DNA of 64,000 nucleotides. It comes from Pseudovibrio sp. M1P-2-3 (lineage in GTDB: Bacteria; Pseudomonadota; Alphaproteobacteria; Rhizobiales; Stappiaceae). Location of the stretch: contig NZ_JARRCW010000001.1 in the NCBI RefSeq assembly GCF_031501865.1, positions 1,556,501 to 1,620,500 on the forward strand, written 5' to 3'. Shown here piece after piece: positions 51,873-62,599 of the stretch; within the stretch, counting starts at the first letter, position 1, and each line of letters begins with the position of its first letter. The notes beneath the pieces are model-generated. The model was not told the origin of the DNA and searched no databases. It saw nothing but the letters and a program-made list of their open reading frames with translations. Position numbers and translations under genes: made by a program.

Positions 51873-52532
51873 ATGGTTGACTACGCACAGCTCCGCACGA
51901 AAATGGTTGATAACCAGTTGCGGACCAATGATATCACGGACCTGAGAATTCTTGGTGCCATGGGAGAGGTTGCTCGCGAGCATTTCGTTCCCGAAGATAA
52001 GCGCTCTTTGGCCTATATCGATGAGGATCTGCCTGTTTTGGATGATGGCTCGCGCAAGAGCGCCAAGCCGCATATCTTTGGCAAGATGGTCCAGTTGGCT
52101 GCATTTGCCAAGGATGATGTGGTTCTTGTTGTCGGTGCATCCAGTGGATATGGTGTTTCTGTAATTTCCAAACTGTGCGACTCGGTTGTCGGGATTGAGC
52201 AGGATGCGAAGCTTGTGGAGATTGCGAGCCGGAATCTTGTGGAGACAGGTATAGAAAATGCTGCCGTGGTCGAGGCTACCCACAAACTTGGCTATCCGGC
52301 TGAAGCCCCATACGACGTGATTTTTGTAGATGGTGCCGTGGAAGAGATTTCCTCGGAGCTGTTTGAACAGCTGAAAGATGGTGGTCGTCTTGTTGCTGTT
52401 GAAGGTCTTGGCGGGGCAGGGGTTGCCAACCTTTACCAAAAAAGTGCGGGAACAGTATCATCACGCTTTGGTTTTAATGCAAATGCGCCGCACCTGCCGG
52501 GATTCGAGCAGGAACTGGAATTTAAATTCTAG
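51873..52532 (+). CDS. pcm: protein-L-isoaspartate O-methyltransferase
   Basis: 219 residues. The N-terminal MVDNQLRTNDITDLRILGAMGEVAREHFVP is the alphaproteobacterial PIMT pattern. SAM motif I appears as DVVLVVGASSGYGVSVISKL (usual GxGSGY here GASSGY), then VVGIEQDAKLVEIA and PYDVIFVDGAVEEI. It repairs isoaspartyl residues in damaged proteins. Neighbour of tolC as in many Rhizobiales. GAGGGCG is the likely ribosome site. Confidence 0.92.
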   Translation: MVDYAQLRTKMVDNQLRTNDITDLRILGAMGEVAREHFVPEDKRSLAYIDEDLPVLDDGSRKSAKPHIFGKMVQLAAFAKDDVVLVVGASSGYGVSVISKLCDSVVGIEQDAKLVEIASRNLVETGIENAAVVEATHKLGYPAEAPYDVIFVDGAVEEISSELFEQLKDGGRLVAVEGLGGAGVANLYQKSAGTVSSRFGFNANAPHLPGFEQELEFKF

Positions 52533-52857
52533 AAAGCGCTGCTGCTAAACTGCTGAATTAGATGGTGGAATTTTATTTTTCACCTATAGAATGATGCGTT
52601 TCTTTTGGTGGGGGTTGTATTGCGAGGAAATTTCGCAATAATTCCCTGTTAATATTTGGTTATTAAATTTAGGGGTTTCTCTGGGGCCGAGCTTTTTTCT
52701 TGATTGTTGCTCGTTTTCACCACTTTAGAAGTTTCTTTTTGAATTAACCAAGGATCCATTTCGTAGACTTGCTTTAGAAGCTATATAGTGATTTGGAATA
52801 GTTTAAACTCGCGCTAAAAGCGTTAACGGTGCAACCGTTGGAATTGGGGCTTTAATA
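52533..52857 (+). other. pcm-tolC intergenic region
   Basis: 325 bases, T-rich, with no ORF. It probably holds the tolC promoter and a long leader. No riboswitch or clear operator is recognised. Confidence 0.4.
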
Positions 52858-54261
52858 GTGGTTTCCTTGAAGATTAAAGCAGCCGCCCTGGCTGGATTCA
52901 TGGTCTTATCAGGTGGTGGGTCTGCAAGTGCCTTGTCGATCAATGAAGCGCTGTCTCTCACATACCAGAACAACCCGTCATTGAATGCGGCCCGTGCACA
53001 GCTTCGCAGCTATGATGAAAACGTACCGCAGGCTCTTTCTGGCTGGCGGCCAACATTGTATGGATCTGCAAGTATTGGGCATATCCATCGTAAAGTTAAT
53101 TTCAATGACCTCCCGCGTAGCACTAATCTATCGCAGTCATATAATGACTACACGGTTGCGGCCCAGCTAACGCAAACGATTTTTCGTGGTTTCCAGACGG
53201 TGAACTCCACTCGCCAAGCCGAGGCAATTGTGTTGGCTCAGCGGGAAGAATTGAAAGCGACGGAGCAGTCTACGCTGCTGAATGCGGTTACGGCCTACAT
53301 GGATGTGATCCGCGATACAGCTCTTGTTTCCCTTTACCGCAGCGATTTGCGCTTTCAGGACGAAAACCTGAGGGCAACAAAGGACCGCTTTGCTGTGGGT
53401 GAAGGCACTAGAACCGATGTGGCACAGTCCGAAGCTGGCCGCGCCAGTTCTGAATCTTCCCTCAATCAGGCTTTGGCGCAGCTTAATGCCAGCCGAGCCT
53501 TTTTTGTTCAGGTTGTTGGAGAAGATCCTAAAAGGTTGAGTGCGAACACCAATGTGGCTTCGCTTTTGCCGAAGACCGTTTCTTCGGTTGTGTCTGTCGG
53601 GCAAAAGGAACATCCCTCCATTCGGGCTGCTTTGCATACAGTGGATGCCGCGCTTTTCGCAGTGAAATCCACAGAAGGACAGTTGCTTCCCGAGTTGTCT
53701 TTGGAAGGAAACCTCTCCTACAATAAAAATACCATTCCAGCGAGCGCTAGCGGAAACGGCGGATCGGAAACCAGAACAGCTTCTGTTTATGGCCGTCTCA
53801 CCGTTCCTATTTATCAGGCTGGTTATGTATCCTCCACCGTGCGGCAGGCTAAAGAAGATTTGGGTCAGACGCAGATCCTTGTGGATGTGGCGCGTGATGA
53901 AATTCGCGCAAGGGCGATCTCTGCATGGGGCTCCCTGAATTCGGCGATAGCGTCTATCTCGGCAGCTGAAGTGGAAGTTGCAGCAGCCCGGCTGGCGCTG
54001 GAAGGCGTGATTGAAGAGCAACGGGTTGGTCAGCGCACCACATTGGATGTGCTGGATTCTCAAAGTGATCTTGTTGATGCGCGCGTAACACTGGTGACAG
54101 CTCAGCGTAACAAAGTTGTCGCCGCTTACACTCTGCTCTCCTCTGTTGGGCATTTGACCTACGATCAGCTTAACTTGACTGGTCCGCGCTACGATGCTTC
54201 TGAGCATTACAATCAAGTTCGCGATAAATGGCTGGGTTTACGCACTCCTGATGGACGCTAG
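52858..54261 (+). CDS. tolC: TolC-family outer-membrane efflux/secretion channel
   Basis: 467 residues with a Sec signal peptide (LAGFMVLSGGGSASA). SINEALSLTYQNNPSLNAARAQL starts the first helical repeat; VAAQLTQTIFRGFQTVNSTRQAEA, RDTALVSLYRSDLRF, AVGEGTRTDVAQSEA and VGQRTTLDVLDSQSDLVDARV are TolC hallmarks. It forms the trimeric outer-membrane tunnel for RND pumps and type I secretion, so it could serve export of the RTX protein at 31-34 kb. A strong terminator follows. Confidence 0.94.
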   Translation: MVSLKIKAAALAGFMVLSGGGSASALSINEALSLTYQNNPSLNAARAQLRSYDENVPQALSGWRPTLYGSASIGHIHRKVNFNDLPRSTNLSQSYNDYTVAAQLTQTIFRGFQTVNSTRQAEAIVLAQREELKATEQSTLLNAVTAYMDVIRDTALVSLYRSDLRFQDENLRATKDRFAVGEGTRTDVAQSEAGRASSESSLNQALAQLNASRAFFVQVVGEDPKRLSANTNVASLLPKTVSSVVSVGQKEHPSIRAALHTVDAALFAVKSTEGQLLPELSLEGNLSYNKNTIPASASGNGGSETRTASVYGRLTVPIYQAGYVSSTVRQAKEDLGQTQILVDVARDEIRARAISAWGSLNSAIASISAAEVEVAAARLALEGVIEEQRVGQRTTLDVLDSQSDLVDARVTLVTAQRNKVVAAYTLLSSVGHLTYDQLNLTGPRYDASEHYNQVRDKWLGLRTPDGR

Positions 54262-54283
54262 TTTACAGCTTAAGTGAAATTTT

Positions 54284-54307
54284 AAAGGGGGCTTCGGCCC
54301 CTTTTTT
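54284..54307 (+). terminator. Rho-independent terminator after tolC
   Basis: AAAGGGGGC-TTCG-GCCCCTTTTTT: UUCG tetraloop, ~9-bp stem and T6, 23 bases after the tolC stop. Confidence 0.92.
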
Positions 54308-54534
54308 CGTTAGGTGGATAGAAGAATTAGATTCGTGCTTTACCGGCTTGATGGTGTTGCTGAGTGTAAAAATGGCGAGCGTAACTGGGCTTTTGATCCA
54401 AGAATTTCCAATTGTAAAGAATGAACCCGTTTATATAGCTTGCAAAGGTGCATCCTCCCAGTGTCATGGAGTTGACAGTGGAGCCCCAATCCGGTTTACA
54501 CCGTGGCAACCTTCGAATTTGGAAGAAAAGAATT

Positions 54535-57375
54535 ATGCTGGACAAGACATATGAGGCGGGCTCTGTTGAACCGCGGATTTACGAGACATGGGAAAAAGCC
54601 GGAGCATTTAAGGCTGGTGCAGGCGCTGTAGACGGCGCTGCTACTTATTCCATCGTGATTCCGCCCCCCAACGTGACAGGCTCTCTTCATATGGGCCATG
54701 CGCTGAACAACACTTTGCAAGACATTCTGGTTCGCTACCAGCGTATGCGCGGGCGCGATGTTCTCTGGCAGCCGGGTATGGACCACGCGGGTATTGCAAC
54801 CCAGATGGTTGTTGAGCGCCAGATGGCCGCTGACGGCGGTAATATCGGTCGGCGTGATATTGGCCGTGAAGCCTTTGTTGAACGCGTGTGGAAGTGGAAG
54901 AACGAATCCGGTGGGATGATTTTCAACCAGCTCAAACGCCTTGGCGCCTCTTGTGACTGGTCCCGCGAACGCTTCACCATGGATGAAGGGCTCTCCAAAG
55001 CCGTTCTTGAGGTCTTTGTTTCCCTGCATAAAGAAGGCTTGATCTATAAAGACAAGCGCTTAGTGAACTGGGATCCGAAATTGCTCACCGCTATTTCCGA
55101 TTTGGAAGTTGAACAGTTTGAAACCAAAGGCAAGATGTGGCACTTCCGCTATCCACTGGCTGATGGTGTGACCTTTGACTATCCGGTGGAGTTTGACGAA
55201 GACGGTAAGCCAACCGCCTTTGAAAAGCGCGACTACATTGTCATCGCCACCACACGCCCGGAGACCATGCTGGGTGATACGGCTGTTATCGTTCACCCTG
55301 ATGATGAGCGCTTTGCCTCTCTTCAGGGCAAAGAAATCATTTTGCCGCTGGTTGGCCGCCGTATCCCGATCATTGCTGATGATTATGTGGAAATGGACAC
55401 CGGTACCGGTGCCATGAAAGTTACACCTGCTCACGATTTCAACGATTTTGATATCGGCAAGCGTCATAACCTGCGTATGATTTCGATCATGGATCGGGAA
55501 GCCAATATCATTCTGGATGAGAATGTCGATTTCCTTGAGGGGCTTTCTGAAACTGACGAACTGAAGACAACCATCAAATCTGTTCACGGTATGGAGCGCT
55601 TTAAGGCGCGTAAGCTGATTGTTTCCGCACTGGAAGAAAAAGGCTTGCTGGACGAGATTGTCGATCACGCCCACATGGTGCCTCATGGGGACCGGGGCGG
55701 CGTTCCAATCGAGCCTATGCTCACCGACCAGTGGTATGTGGATGCCAAAACAATGGCAAAGCCTGCTCTTGAGTCTGTGCGTGAAGGGCGTACCAAGTTC
55801 GTGCCAAGTAACTGGGATAAGACCTACTATGAGTGGATGGAAAACATCCAGCCGTGGTGTGTGTCCCGTCAGCTGTGGTGGGGACATCGCATCCCTGCAT
55901 GGTATGGCCCGGAAGGTAAGATCTTCGTTGAAAAGAGCGAAGAAGATGCTATCGCTGCGGCTAAGGCCTTCTATGGCAAGCCTGTAGAGGTTCTGGAGAC
56001 CAACGATGCCATCGCCCGCCATGATGCTGGTGAAGACGCATCTATTGCCCTTTACCGCGATGAAGACGTGCTGGACACATGGTTCTCATCTGCCCTGTGG
56101 CCATTCTCTACGCTCGGTTGGCCGGATAAGACACCCGAACTTGCACGTTACTATCCAACTTCTGTTCTCGTAACCGGCTTTGACATCATCTTCTTCTGGG
56201 TTGCCCGCATGATGATGATGGGCAAGCACTACATGAAGACGGAACCGTTTGATACGGTTTACATCCACGCCCTTGTTCGCGATGAAAAGGGTGCCAAGAT
56301 GTCCAAGTCAAAGGGCAATGTGATTGACCCGCTGGCTTTGGTTGAAGAATACGGCGCCGACGCGCTGCGCTTCACACTCGCGGCAATGGCGGCTCAAGGC
56401 CGTGATATCAAACTGGCAACCTCTCGTGTTGCGGGCTACCGTAACTTCGCGACAAAGCTCTGGAATGCTTGCCGCTTTGCCGAGATGAACGAGTGTCACC
56501 GTGTGGAAGGATTTGATCCCGCCCATGCAAAACAGACTGTAAACCGCTGGATCGTGACGGAGATGAGCCGCTCTGTGCGCGAAGTTTCCGAAGCTATTGA
56601 TACTTACCGCTTTAATGATGCGGCAGGCGGTGCCTATCGCTTTGTCTGGAATACCTTCTGTGACTGGTATCTGGAGCTGGCCAAACCGATCTTTAATGGA
56701 GATGATGAGGAAGCAAAGCGTGAAACCCGTGCGACTGCTGCTTGGGTTCGCGATGAAATTCTCAAACTTCTGCATCCTTTCATGCCGTTCATTACTGAAG
56801 AGCTGTGGTCGCGCACTGTTGAAGGCGATGGCGTAACCAAGCGCGACAACATCCTTGCGCTGTCCCGCTGGCCGGAGCCAATTGGTGAAGACGCGGCGGC
56901 AGCTGAAGAAATCAACTGGCTTTTGGAAATGATCTCCCAGATCCGTTCCGTACGCTCTGAAATGAATGTTCCAGCCGGTGCGCGTGTGCCTGTAGTGCTG
57001 ACAGGGGCTTCAGAGCTTACCAAGCAGCGTCTGGCAATTCACGAAGCTGCGATCATGAAAAATGCTCGCGCAGAATCTGTGGCGGTTGCAGATGAAGCAC
57101 CACAGGGCTCGGCGCAGATCGTTGTGGGTGAAGCAACCGTGTGCTTGCCACTTGCCGGTGTCATCGATCTATCCGCAGAAAAAGCCCGTCTTGAAAAAGA
57201 CCTTGGCAAAATTGAAGCGGAATTAACCAAGATCAGCAAAAAGCTCGAGAACCCACGCTTCGTGGAAAAAGCTCCAGCAGACGTTGTTGCGGGTGAAAAA
57301 GAAAAAGTCATCGAACTGACCGAGCGTAAGGGCAAGGTTGGTGAAGCCTTGGCCCGTTTGGCGGCATTGGGTTGA
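54535..57375 (+). CDS. valS: valyl-tRNA synthetase
   Basis: 946 residues from ATG 54535 (MLDKTYEAGSVEPRIYETWE) with GGAAGA 7-12 bases upstream; a longer reading from 54448 adds unrelated residues. Class I motifs: NVTGSLHMGHALN (HIGH) near residue 44 and GAKMSKSKGN (KMSKS) near 585. The editing domain includes TTRPETMLGDTAV. The C-terminal coiled-coil tRNA-binding arm includes LSAEKARLEKDLGKIEAELTKISKKL. Full length. Confidence 0.97.
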   Translation: MLDKTYEAGSVEPRIYETWEKAGAFKAGAGAVDGAATYSIVIPPPNVTGSLHMGHALNNTLQDILVRYQRMRGRDVLWQPGMDHAGIATQMVVERQMAADGGNIGRRDIGREAFVERVWKWKNESGGMIFNQLKRLGASCDWSRERFTMDEGLSKAVLEVFVSLHKEGLIYKDKRLVNWDPKLLTAISDLEVEQFETKGKMWHFRYPLADGVTFDYPVEFDEDGKPTAFEKRDYIVIATTRPETMLGDTAVIVHPDDERFASLQGKEIILPLVGRRIPIIADDYVEMDTGTGAMKVTPAHDFNDFDIGKRHNLRMISIMDREANIILDENVDFLEGLSETDELKTTIKSVHGMERFKARKLIVSALEEKGLLDEIVDHAHMVPHGDRGGVPIEPMLTDQWYVDAKTMAKPALESVREGRTKFVPSNWDKTYYEWMENIQPWCVSRQLWWGHRIPAWYGPEGKIFVEKSEEDAIAAAKAFYGKPVEVLETNDAIARHDAGEDASIALYRDEDVLDTWFSSALWPFSTLGWPDKTPELARYYPTSVLVTGFDIIFFWVARMMMMGKHYMKTEPFDTVYIHALVRDEKGAKMSKSKGNVIDPLALVEEYGADALRFTLAAMAAQGRDIKLATSRVAGYRNFATKLWNACRFAEMNECHRVEGFDPAHAKQTVNRWIVTEMSRSVREVSEAIDTYRFNDAAGGAYRFVWNTFCDWYLELAKPIFNGDDEEAKRETRATAAWVRDEILKLLHPFMPFITEELWSRTVEGDGVTKRDNILALSRWPEPIGEDAAAAEEINWLLEMISQIRSVRSEMNVPAGARVPVVLTGASELTKQRLAIHEAAIMKNARAESVAVADEAPQGSAQIVVGEATVCLPLAGVIDLSAEKARLEKDLGKIEAELTKISKKLENPRFVEKAPADVVAGEKEKVIELTERKGKVGEALARLAALG

Positions 57376-57447
57376 TGTGTTCTAGAATAATTTAAAGCGG
57401 TTAGGTGATTCAACACAACCCCTCATGGCTCTAAAACGTCATCTCTA

Positions 57448-57492
57448 ATAAAGGGTGAGACCTACTTTATGGTCTTGCCCTTTATTCGTTTT
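57448..57492 (+). terminator. strong terminator after valS
   Basis: A 15-bp stem (ATAAAGGGTGAGACC with GGTCTTGCCCTTTAT, two G-U pairs), an 8-base loop, then CGTTTTT. Lies 73 bases past valS. Confidence 0.85.
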
Positions 57493-57599
57493 TAGAGCGT
57501 GTTGGGATTATTCACGTTCACACCTCACACTCTAATCCCTTTATTTAAAGCGAATTCATATCGTTTGAATGAATGCAATCAAACTTAGCACGCTCTAAA
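57491..57599. repeat. 109-bp palindromic intergenic repeat (RIME/MITE-like)
   Basis: The ends are perfect 11-bp inverted repeats, TTTAGAGCGTG (57491-57501) and CACGCTCTAAA (57589-57599). The inside has further palindromic pieces (GCGAATTCATATCG, AATGAATGCAATC). No coding capacity. It resembles the short palindromic repeats scattered in Rhizobiales genomes that end in AGAGC. Confidence 0.7.
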
Positions 57600-57697
57600 G
57601 CGGATCTCAGCAAAGGGGAGATCGGTTTTTGGAAAAAGGTACGCGCAAAAACAATCAGTTATAGCTTTAAGGTGTTTCTATAAAATATCGCAGAGCT

Positions 57698-59761
57698 TTA
57701 AGCGGCAGACTGTCCGTCTTTGGGAGTAGGTTTAGAAGACCTCTTATCTTTCCCGTGAAGCTTCTTGGATATTTCTTGTAGTTTACGTAGTGCACTGTCT
57801 TTTGGGGGCCAGAAGCCAGTTTTTTCCTGTCCGTTGGTTATCATCTCGGGGGTATCGGGAAAGGGGAGGTCACTGGTTGAACGCAGATTGTTTATAACAC
57901 CTTCTGCGAACTCTTTTCGCTCGGCATTCAGGCCCGTATCCTTGGCAAAATAAGTGGTGGTGGAGGGGAAGGCAAAGTCGGAACCATTGTCCTCTATGAT
58001 TTCATAAAGAGAGAGAAGGATGTCCTCTTGAATGCCTAGATACTTATCATAGGAAGGTTCTTTAATTTCCACTTTGACTTCTATATTTAACGCACAATCT
58101 GCAAACTCCACCAGTCTTACGCGTACAGTCTGGGTGAGTGTCTTGGGGTGAGCGATAATGTAGTTGCGCATATCAAGCAGGATCTTGCGAATTTGGTCCG
58201 GGCTGGTTTCGTATCGAAGACCAATAATGTGTTGCATATAATTGCGATCACGTTTGGTGTAGTTGGTGATTTTCATCTTTGCCAGATCGGCATTGGTAAT
58301 GGTTGTGAGGGTTCTGTCTTTTGAGCGAATACGCGTGGACCGGATGCCGATCTGCTCCACAGTTCCCATCGTTTCGCCAAATTTACAAAAATCCCCGATA
58401 CGGAGAATGTCGTCTGCATACAAGTTAATGCCACCTAGAAGGTTTTCCATGGTGGGCTGGGCGGCAAGTGCTAGAGCAAGGCCACTTACACTCAAACCCG
58501 CAATAACTCCGTAAAGAGGAATCCCGATCCGGGTGGCACCTATGGCAAGTATTGCTAAAACTGCCACGATAGACAAAAGGTAAAAACCGGTTCGTAAAAT
58601 GCTCTGGTCAAGCTTATTGGCATTGATATTGCGCGTGATTGCGTGTTGGGCAATCAGGTTAATGAGCCGGTAGACGATGAAAGACAGGACGAGCCAGGAA
58701 ACCGCTTCAACAAAAAGGCTCAAGCCAGTGCGAACCTGTCCGGTTACGTTTATTTGATTTATGGCGACATACTGGTAGGCTTGCAATGTGGAAAGACAAA
58801 TGACGGGCATCAACAGGGAGGAAATACGCTTCTTTCCAAATGGTTCTGTTTTCTTTCTTTTGCTGCCTATAATGCGGGTGAGCAGCCATAAAAATAATAC
58901 GGCCACCACTGTTGAGCCCGCTAAGCCAATCCATTGCCATAGGGCTAGCCCCCCGGACTCTTGCATAATCCAGTCTCCCTGCTGGCGTACAAGCTCGAAC
59001 CACGCCGGAGGAAGAAGCCCTTCAGGGCTACTCTTGTAAAAATTGAAAAAATCATCAGTACTCCCTTGTTTATTGGGAAGTACTTTTATGGAGTTGTAGA
59101 ACTTATAGGCGGCGGCCACCGTTTGGGGCGTGAAGGTGTAACTGCCTGCGTTGGGACCTTCTGTTTGCTTACCTATGATGATACGTGAGAAGGGAATTCG
59201 CCATGAATCCGGCAGATCTTTCTGGCTGTAGTCATAAAGACCAGCTGCTTTGCCCGGAATACTTTCAGGGTCAGGTAGGGGCAGCCTGTCGAGCACTTCC
59301 TTCATTAACATAGCCACTTCAAGGCCAGTTTGCTGTCTTTCAGCCTGAGGTATTTGCGAGAGGTTTAAAGTTTCCGTGGCTTTGTTAAAAAGAAGCCGAG
59401 CGATCCGTATATCGCCTTGCACATCACTCGAAGGAGTTAGGGAACCGCCCGTTTTTATTGGAGACAAGCTCGACCTTTGATAGGCTTCCAGAACGGTCTT
59501 GCTAGCTTCATCCATGATGGTGGTAAAGCTTTCAAGCGTGGCGCGGGGGGAGCTGGTATCAAGGGGAGCGAGGGGGTAACGTTCTAAAAAATCAATTGCT
59601 TTGGCGTTGCCCTGATACAGTTGAGAAAGTTGCTTTGCTTTGAAGGGGGTGCCGTTTTGAGTACCCGTGGTTTCCTGTGCCAAACACATGAAAGCAGAAC
59701 ATGCCCATAAAATAAGTGCGATGAGGGTTTGCATGGATGTACGGGGAGGACACGGGACCAT
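57698..59761 (-). CDS. MscS-family mechanosensitive channel with large periplasmic N-terminus
   Basis: 687 residues from ATG 59761 (GGAG 8 bases upstream). Signal sequence (TLIALILWACSAFMCLAQ), a ~280-residue extracytoplasmic domain, five hydrophobic helices from about residue 270 to 435, then the MscS pore and beta domain: LALALAAQPTMENLLGGINLYADDILRIGDFC, GTVEQIGIRSTRIRSKDRTLTTITNADL. The C-terminal tail is charged. It opens on membrane tension to release solutes. Convergent with valS. Confidence 0.9.
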   Translation of the reverse strand: MVPCPPRTSMQTLIALILWACSAFMCLAQETTGTQNGTPFKAKQLSQLYQGNAKAIDFLERYPLAPLDTSSPRATLESFTTIMDEASKTVLEAYQRSSLSPIKTGGSLTPSSDVQGDIRIARLLFNKATETLNLSQIPQAERQQTGLEVAMLMKEVLDRLPLPDPESIPGKAAGLYDYSQKDLPDSWRIPFSRIIIGKQTEGPNAGSYTFTPQTVAAAYKFYNSIKVLPNKQGSTDDFFNFYKSSPEGLLPPAWFELVRQQGDWIMQESGGLALWQWIGLAGSTVVAVLFLWLLTRIIGSKRKKTEPFGKKRISSLLMPVICLSTLQAYQYVAINQINVTGQVRTGLSLFVEAVSWLVLSFIVYRLINLIAQHAITRNINANKLDQSILRTGFYLLSIVAVLAILAIGATRIGIPLYGVIAGLSVSGLALALAAQPTMENLLGGINLYADDILRIGDFCKFGETMGTVEQIGIRSTRIRSKDRTLTTITNADLAKMKITNYTKRDRNYMQHIIGLRYETSPDQIRKILLDMRNYIIAHPKTLTQTVRVRLVEFADCALNIEVKVEIKEPSYDKYLGIQEDILLSLYEIIEDNGSDFAFPSTTTYFAKDTGLNAERKEFAEGVINNLRSTSDLPFPDTPEMITNGQEKTGFWPPKDSALRKLQEISKKLHGKDKRSSKPTPKDGQSAA

Positions 59762-60008
59762 AAAATACACTCCAAAAAGGCTATTCTTTGAAGTATGAAG
59801 ATTTGTTGTAGATAAACCTTTACGTGGGTTCCAGTGAATTCAACTGGGTTAAATTTTACGGCGAATATGCATTGAGGTGTGGCAATCCTCTATTTTATAT
59901 CGGGTTTATGGCAGTTTTGCCCCAAAATGACCTTTTCGGGCTTATACACCTTTGCTACAGACTAAAGGTAGATTCGGGTGAATCGTTTACATCGCGGAAT
60001 GGTTAAGT

Positions 60009-60545
60009 ATGTTTAAGAGATTGCAGCAACTTTCATGGAAGGCTTCAGTTGCCGCCAGCCTTGCTATATTGGCAGGTGGTTTCGGGCTCAGCGAGGCTGC
60101 GGCTGCAAAAATTGATAATCCTGTTGCCGAGTTCAAAGGCTTGGATAAGGTGACAGGCCGTCTCATTTCCTTCGACGTTTATATGGGCGAGACCGTTCAA
60201 TTTGGCGCGCTTCAGGTAACGCCCAAAGTCTGCTACACACGCCCGCCCACAGAGACCGCGAAAACCACGGCCTTTTTGGAAGTCGATGAAGTGACACTGG
60301 GCAATCAGGTTCAGCGCATATTCGGCGGCTGGATGTTTGCGGCAAATCCGGGTGTTCACGCAATCGAGCATGCGGTCTATGACGTATGGCTGGTAGGGTG
60401 TAAGAAATATTCCGACGTGCCGCCGCCGGAGAACTACGAGGGGCCGGATGTAGCTAATGCCCCGGAAGTTGATTATCTGGCAGGTAAAGACTTCGTCAGC
60501 TCTGGTGTAGTTCCCGCTCCATGGCCGAATCCGCTACGGTTCTAG
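60009..60545 (+). CDS. DUF2155 periplasmic protein
   Basis: 178 residues with signal peptide ([24 protein letters not shown]). The domain starts [31 protein letters not shown], then [20 protein letters not shown] and [27 protein letters not shown], the DUF2155 signature, conserved in alphaproteobacteria beside aat/accBC. Two Cys residues could form a disulfide. The last 12 bases overlap the end of aat. Confidence 0.92.
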   Translation: MFKRLQQLSWKASVAASLAILAGGFGLSEAAAAKIDNPVAEFKGLDKVTGRLISFDVYMGETVQFGALQVTPKVCYTRPPTETAKTTAFLEVDEVTLGNQVQRIFGGWMFAANPGVHAIEHAVYDVWLVGCKKYSDVPPPENYEGPDVANAPEVDYLAGKDFVSSGVVPAPWPNPLRF

Positions 60546-61199
60546 AGCACTTGCCTCATCAATAATGTGAAGAATTTCCTTGCCGGTAGCTGTTTCGGCA
60601 AGGTGGTAAAAGTCCGCTTGCTTTTGCAAGGCGGTCTCCAGCATTTGTATGTAGGTGTCCCGGTGTACTTCTTCTGCGCCAAATTGCATAAGGTGATCGG
60701 TAACGAACTGTGTATCCAGCAGCTGATACCCCCCCTTTATGAGGCGGGCAACGAGAAACGCCAGTGCGACCTTTGAAGCATCCCTTTCAAAAGAGAACAT
60801 GCTTTCCCCAAAAAATACTGAGCCAAGGCTGACGCCATAGAGACCACCAACAAGCCTGTCGTTGAAATAGACCTCGACACTATGGCAATGGCCCAGTTGA
60901 AAGAGGGCGGAATACAAGCGCCTGATCTCGCTGTTGATCCATGTATTGCTTCGCCCGGCACCTGGAGCCGCACACCCGTTGAGGACACCAGCAAAATCCT
61001 GCGAAACTTTGATGTGGAATCGGTCTGACCTGATTGTACGGCGCAAGCGGGAGGGGACATAAAAAAGATCGAGCGGCAAGATGCCCCGCCGCTCGGGTTC
61101 AACCCAGAAAAGTGTTGGGTCCTCAGCAGATTCAGCCATAGGAAACACGCCGCAGGCGTATGCCTTCAAGAGAACTTGCGGGGTAATCTCCAAAAGCAT
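60534..61199 (-). CDS. aat: leucyl/phenylalanyl-tRNA-protein transferase
   Basis: 221 residues. [35 protein letters not shown] at the N-terminus and [50 protein letters not shown] are Aat signatures. The enzyme adds Leu or Phe to N-terminal Arg/Lys, tagging proteins for ClpS-ClpAP. Third gene of an accB-accC-aat run, 37 bases after accC. Confidence 0.96.
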   Translation of the reverse strand: MLLEITPQVLLKAYACGVFPMAESAEDPTLFWVEPERRGILPLDLFYVPSRLRRTIRSDRFHIKVSQDFAGVLNGCAAPGAGRSNTWINSEIRRLYSALFQLGHCHSVEVYFNDRLVGGLYGVSLGSVFFGESMFSFERDASKVALAFLVARLIKGGYQLLDTQFVTDHLMQFGAEEVHRDTYIQMLETALQKQADFYHLAETATGKEILHIIDEASALEP

Positions 61200-61236
61200 G
61201 GATGGTCCACCAACTACCTTTTAAGCACTTTGTTCT

Positions 61237-62586
61237 TTATAGAGACTTTTCCATCTCCAGGAACTTTTCTAGCCAATGAATGTCATAGGCTCCATTTGCG
61301 ATGTCCTGATTGTCCATCAATTCCCTGAAGAGCGGGATTGTTGTTTCAATACCATCTACCACAAATTCACTCAAACAGCGGCGCAGGCGCATCATGCATT
61401 CAAGACGCGTACGTCCATGTACCACGAGCTTTCCGATTAAGCTGTCATAGTATGGCGGAATTTTGTAGCCTTGATAGACACCAGAATCCACGCGCACACC
61501 CAGACCGCCCGGTGGGTGGTAATAGGTGATCTTGCCTGGGGAAGGTGTGAACGTGCGTGCATGTTCTGCGTTAATGCGGCACTCAATGGCATGACCCGTG
61601 AAACGGATATCTTCTTGACTGATGCCTAAAGTCGCCCCACTGGCAATGCGAATTTGCTCATGAACCAGATCGATATCGGTCACCATCTCGGTGACAGGAT
61701 GCTCCACCTGCAAACGGGTATTCATTTCAATGAAATAGAACCCGCCATTTTCATAGAGGAATTCAACAGTGCCGGCGCCGCGGTACTTCATCTTGCGCAT
61801 GGCGTCAGCGCAGATTTCACCAATTTCCTGACGTTGAGCGTCATTCAAGGCTGGGGAAGGGCACTCTTCGAACACTTTCTGGTGGCGGCGCTGCAGTGAA
61901 CAGTCGCGTTCGCCCAGATGGATGGCATTTCCCTGTCCATCACCCAGAACCTGCACTTCGATATGACGCGGCTTGCCAAGGTACTTTTCCATGTACATGG
62001 CATCGTCACCAAAAGCCGCCATGGCTTCTGAACGTGCGGTGGAGAATGCGGTTTCCAGCTCGTCCGGTGTTTTGGCTACCTTCATACCACGGCCACCACC
62101 ACCTGCGGCAGCTTTCAGGAGAACAGGGTATCCAATTTCATTGGCAATAGCATGAATATCATCGTCCGGTGTCACTCCGCCGTCCGAACCGGGAACCACT
62201 GGAATACCAAGCTCTTTGGCTGTGATTTTCGCCATGATCTTATCGCCCATAATCCGTATATGGTCGGAAGTTGGGCCGATAAAGGTAATGCCGTGGGCTT
62301 CAAGGATCTCCGCAAAACGGGCATTTTCGGAAAGGAAGCCATAACCGGGGTGCACTGCATCTGCACCTGTGATTTCACAGGCAGCAAGGATCTGCGGGAT
62401 ATTCAGATAACTGTCTCTGGCAACGGGCGGACCGATACAGACACTTTCGTCGGCAAGCCGCACATGCATCGCATCCTGATCGGCTGTGGAGTGCACAGCA
62501 ACAGTCAAAATGCCCAGCTCTTTACAAGCTCGCTGGATACGAAGTGCGATCTCGCCGCGGTTTGCGATGAGGATCTTTGAAAACAT
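61237..62586 (-). CDS. accC: acetyl-CoA carboxylase, biotin carboxylase subunit
   Basis: 449 residues from ATG 62586 ([16 protein letters not shown]), the standard AccC length; a longer reading to 62628 overlaps accB and is not needed. ATP-grasp features: [44 protein letters not shown] and [16 protein letters not shown]. It carboxylates biotin on AccB with bicarbonate and ATP. The gene starts 13 bases after the accB stop. Confidence 0.97.
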   Translation of the reverse strand: MFSKILIANRGEIALRIQRACKELGILTVAVHSTADQDAMHVRLADESVCIGPPVARDSYLNIPQILAACEITGADAVHPGYGFLSENARFAEILEAHGITFIGPTSDHIRIMGDKIMAKITAKELGIPVVPGSDGGVTPDDDIHAIANEIGYPVLLKAAAGGGGRGMKVAKTPDELETAFSTARSEAMAAFGDDAMYMEKYLGKPRHIEVQVLGDGQGNAIHLGERDCSLQRRHQKVFEECPSPALNDAQRQEIGEICADAMRKMKYRGAGTVEFLYENGGFYFIEMNTRLQVEHPVTEMVTDIDLVHEQIRIASGATLGISQEDIRFTGHAIECRINAEHARTFTPSPGKITYYHPPGGLGVRVDSGVYQGYKIPPYYDSLIGKLVVHGRTRLECMMRLRRCLSEFVVDGIETTIPLFRELMDNQDIANGAYDIHWLEKFLEMEKSL

Positions 62587-62599
62587 CGGAGTCCGTCCG

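Noticed and set aside
53167-54216. 349-codon minus-strand ORF antisense to tolC
   Set aside because: Composition is not protein-like, and the plus strand encodes a clear full-length TolC.
55060-56022. 320-codon minus-strand ORF inside valS
   Set aside because: Antisense shadow of a highly conserved gene; His/Cys-rich with no motif.
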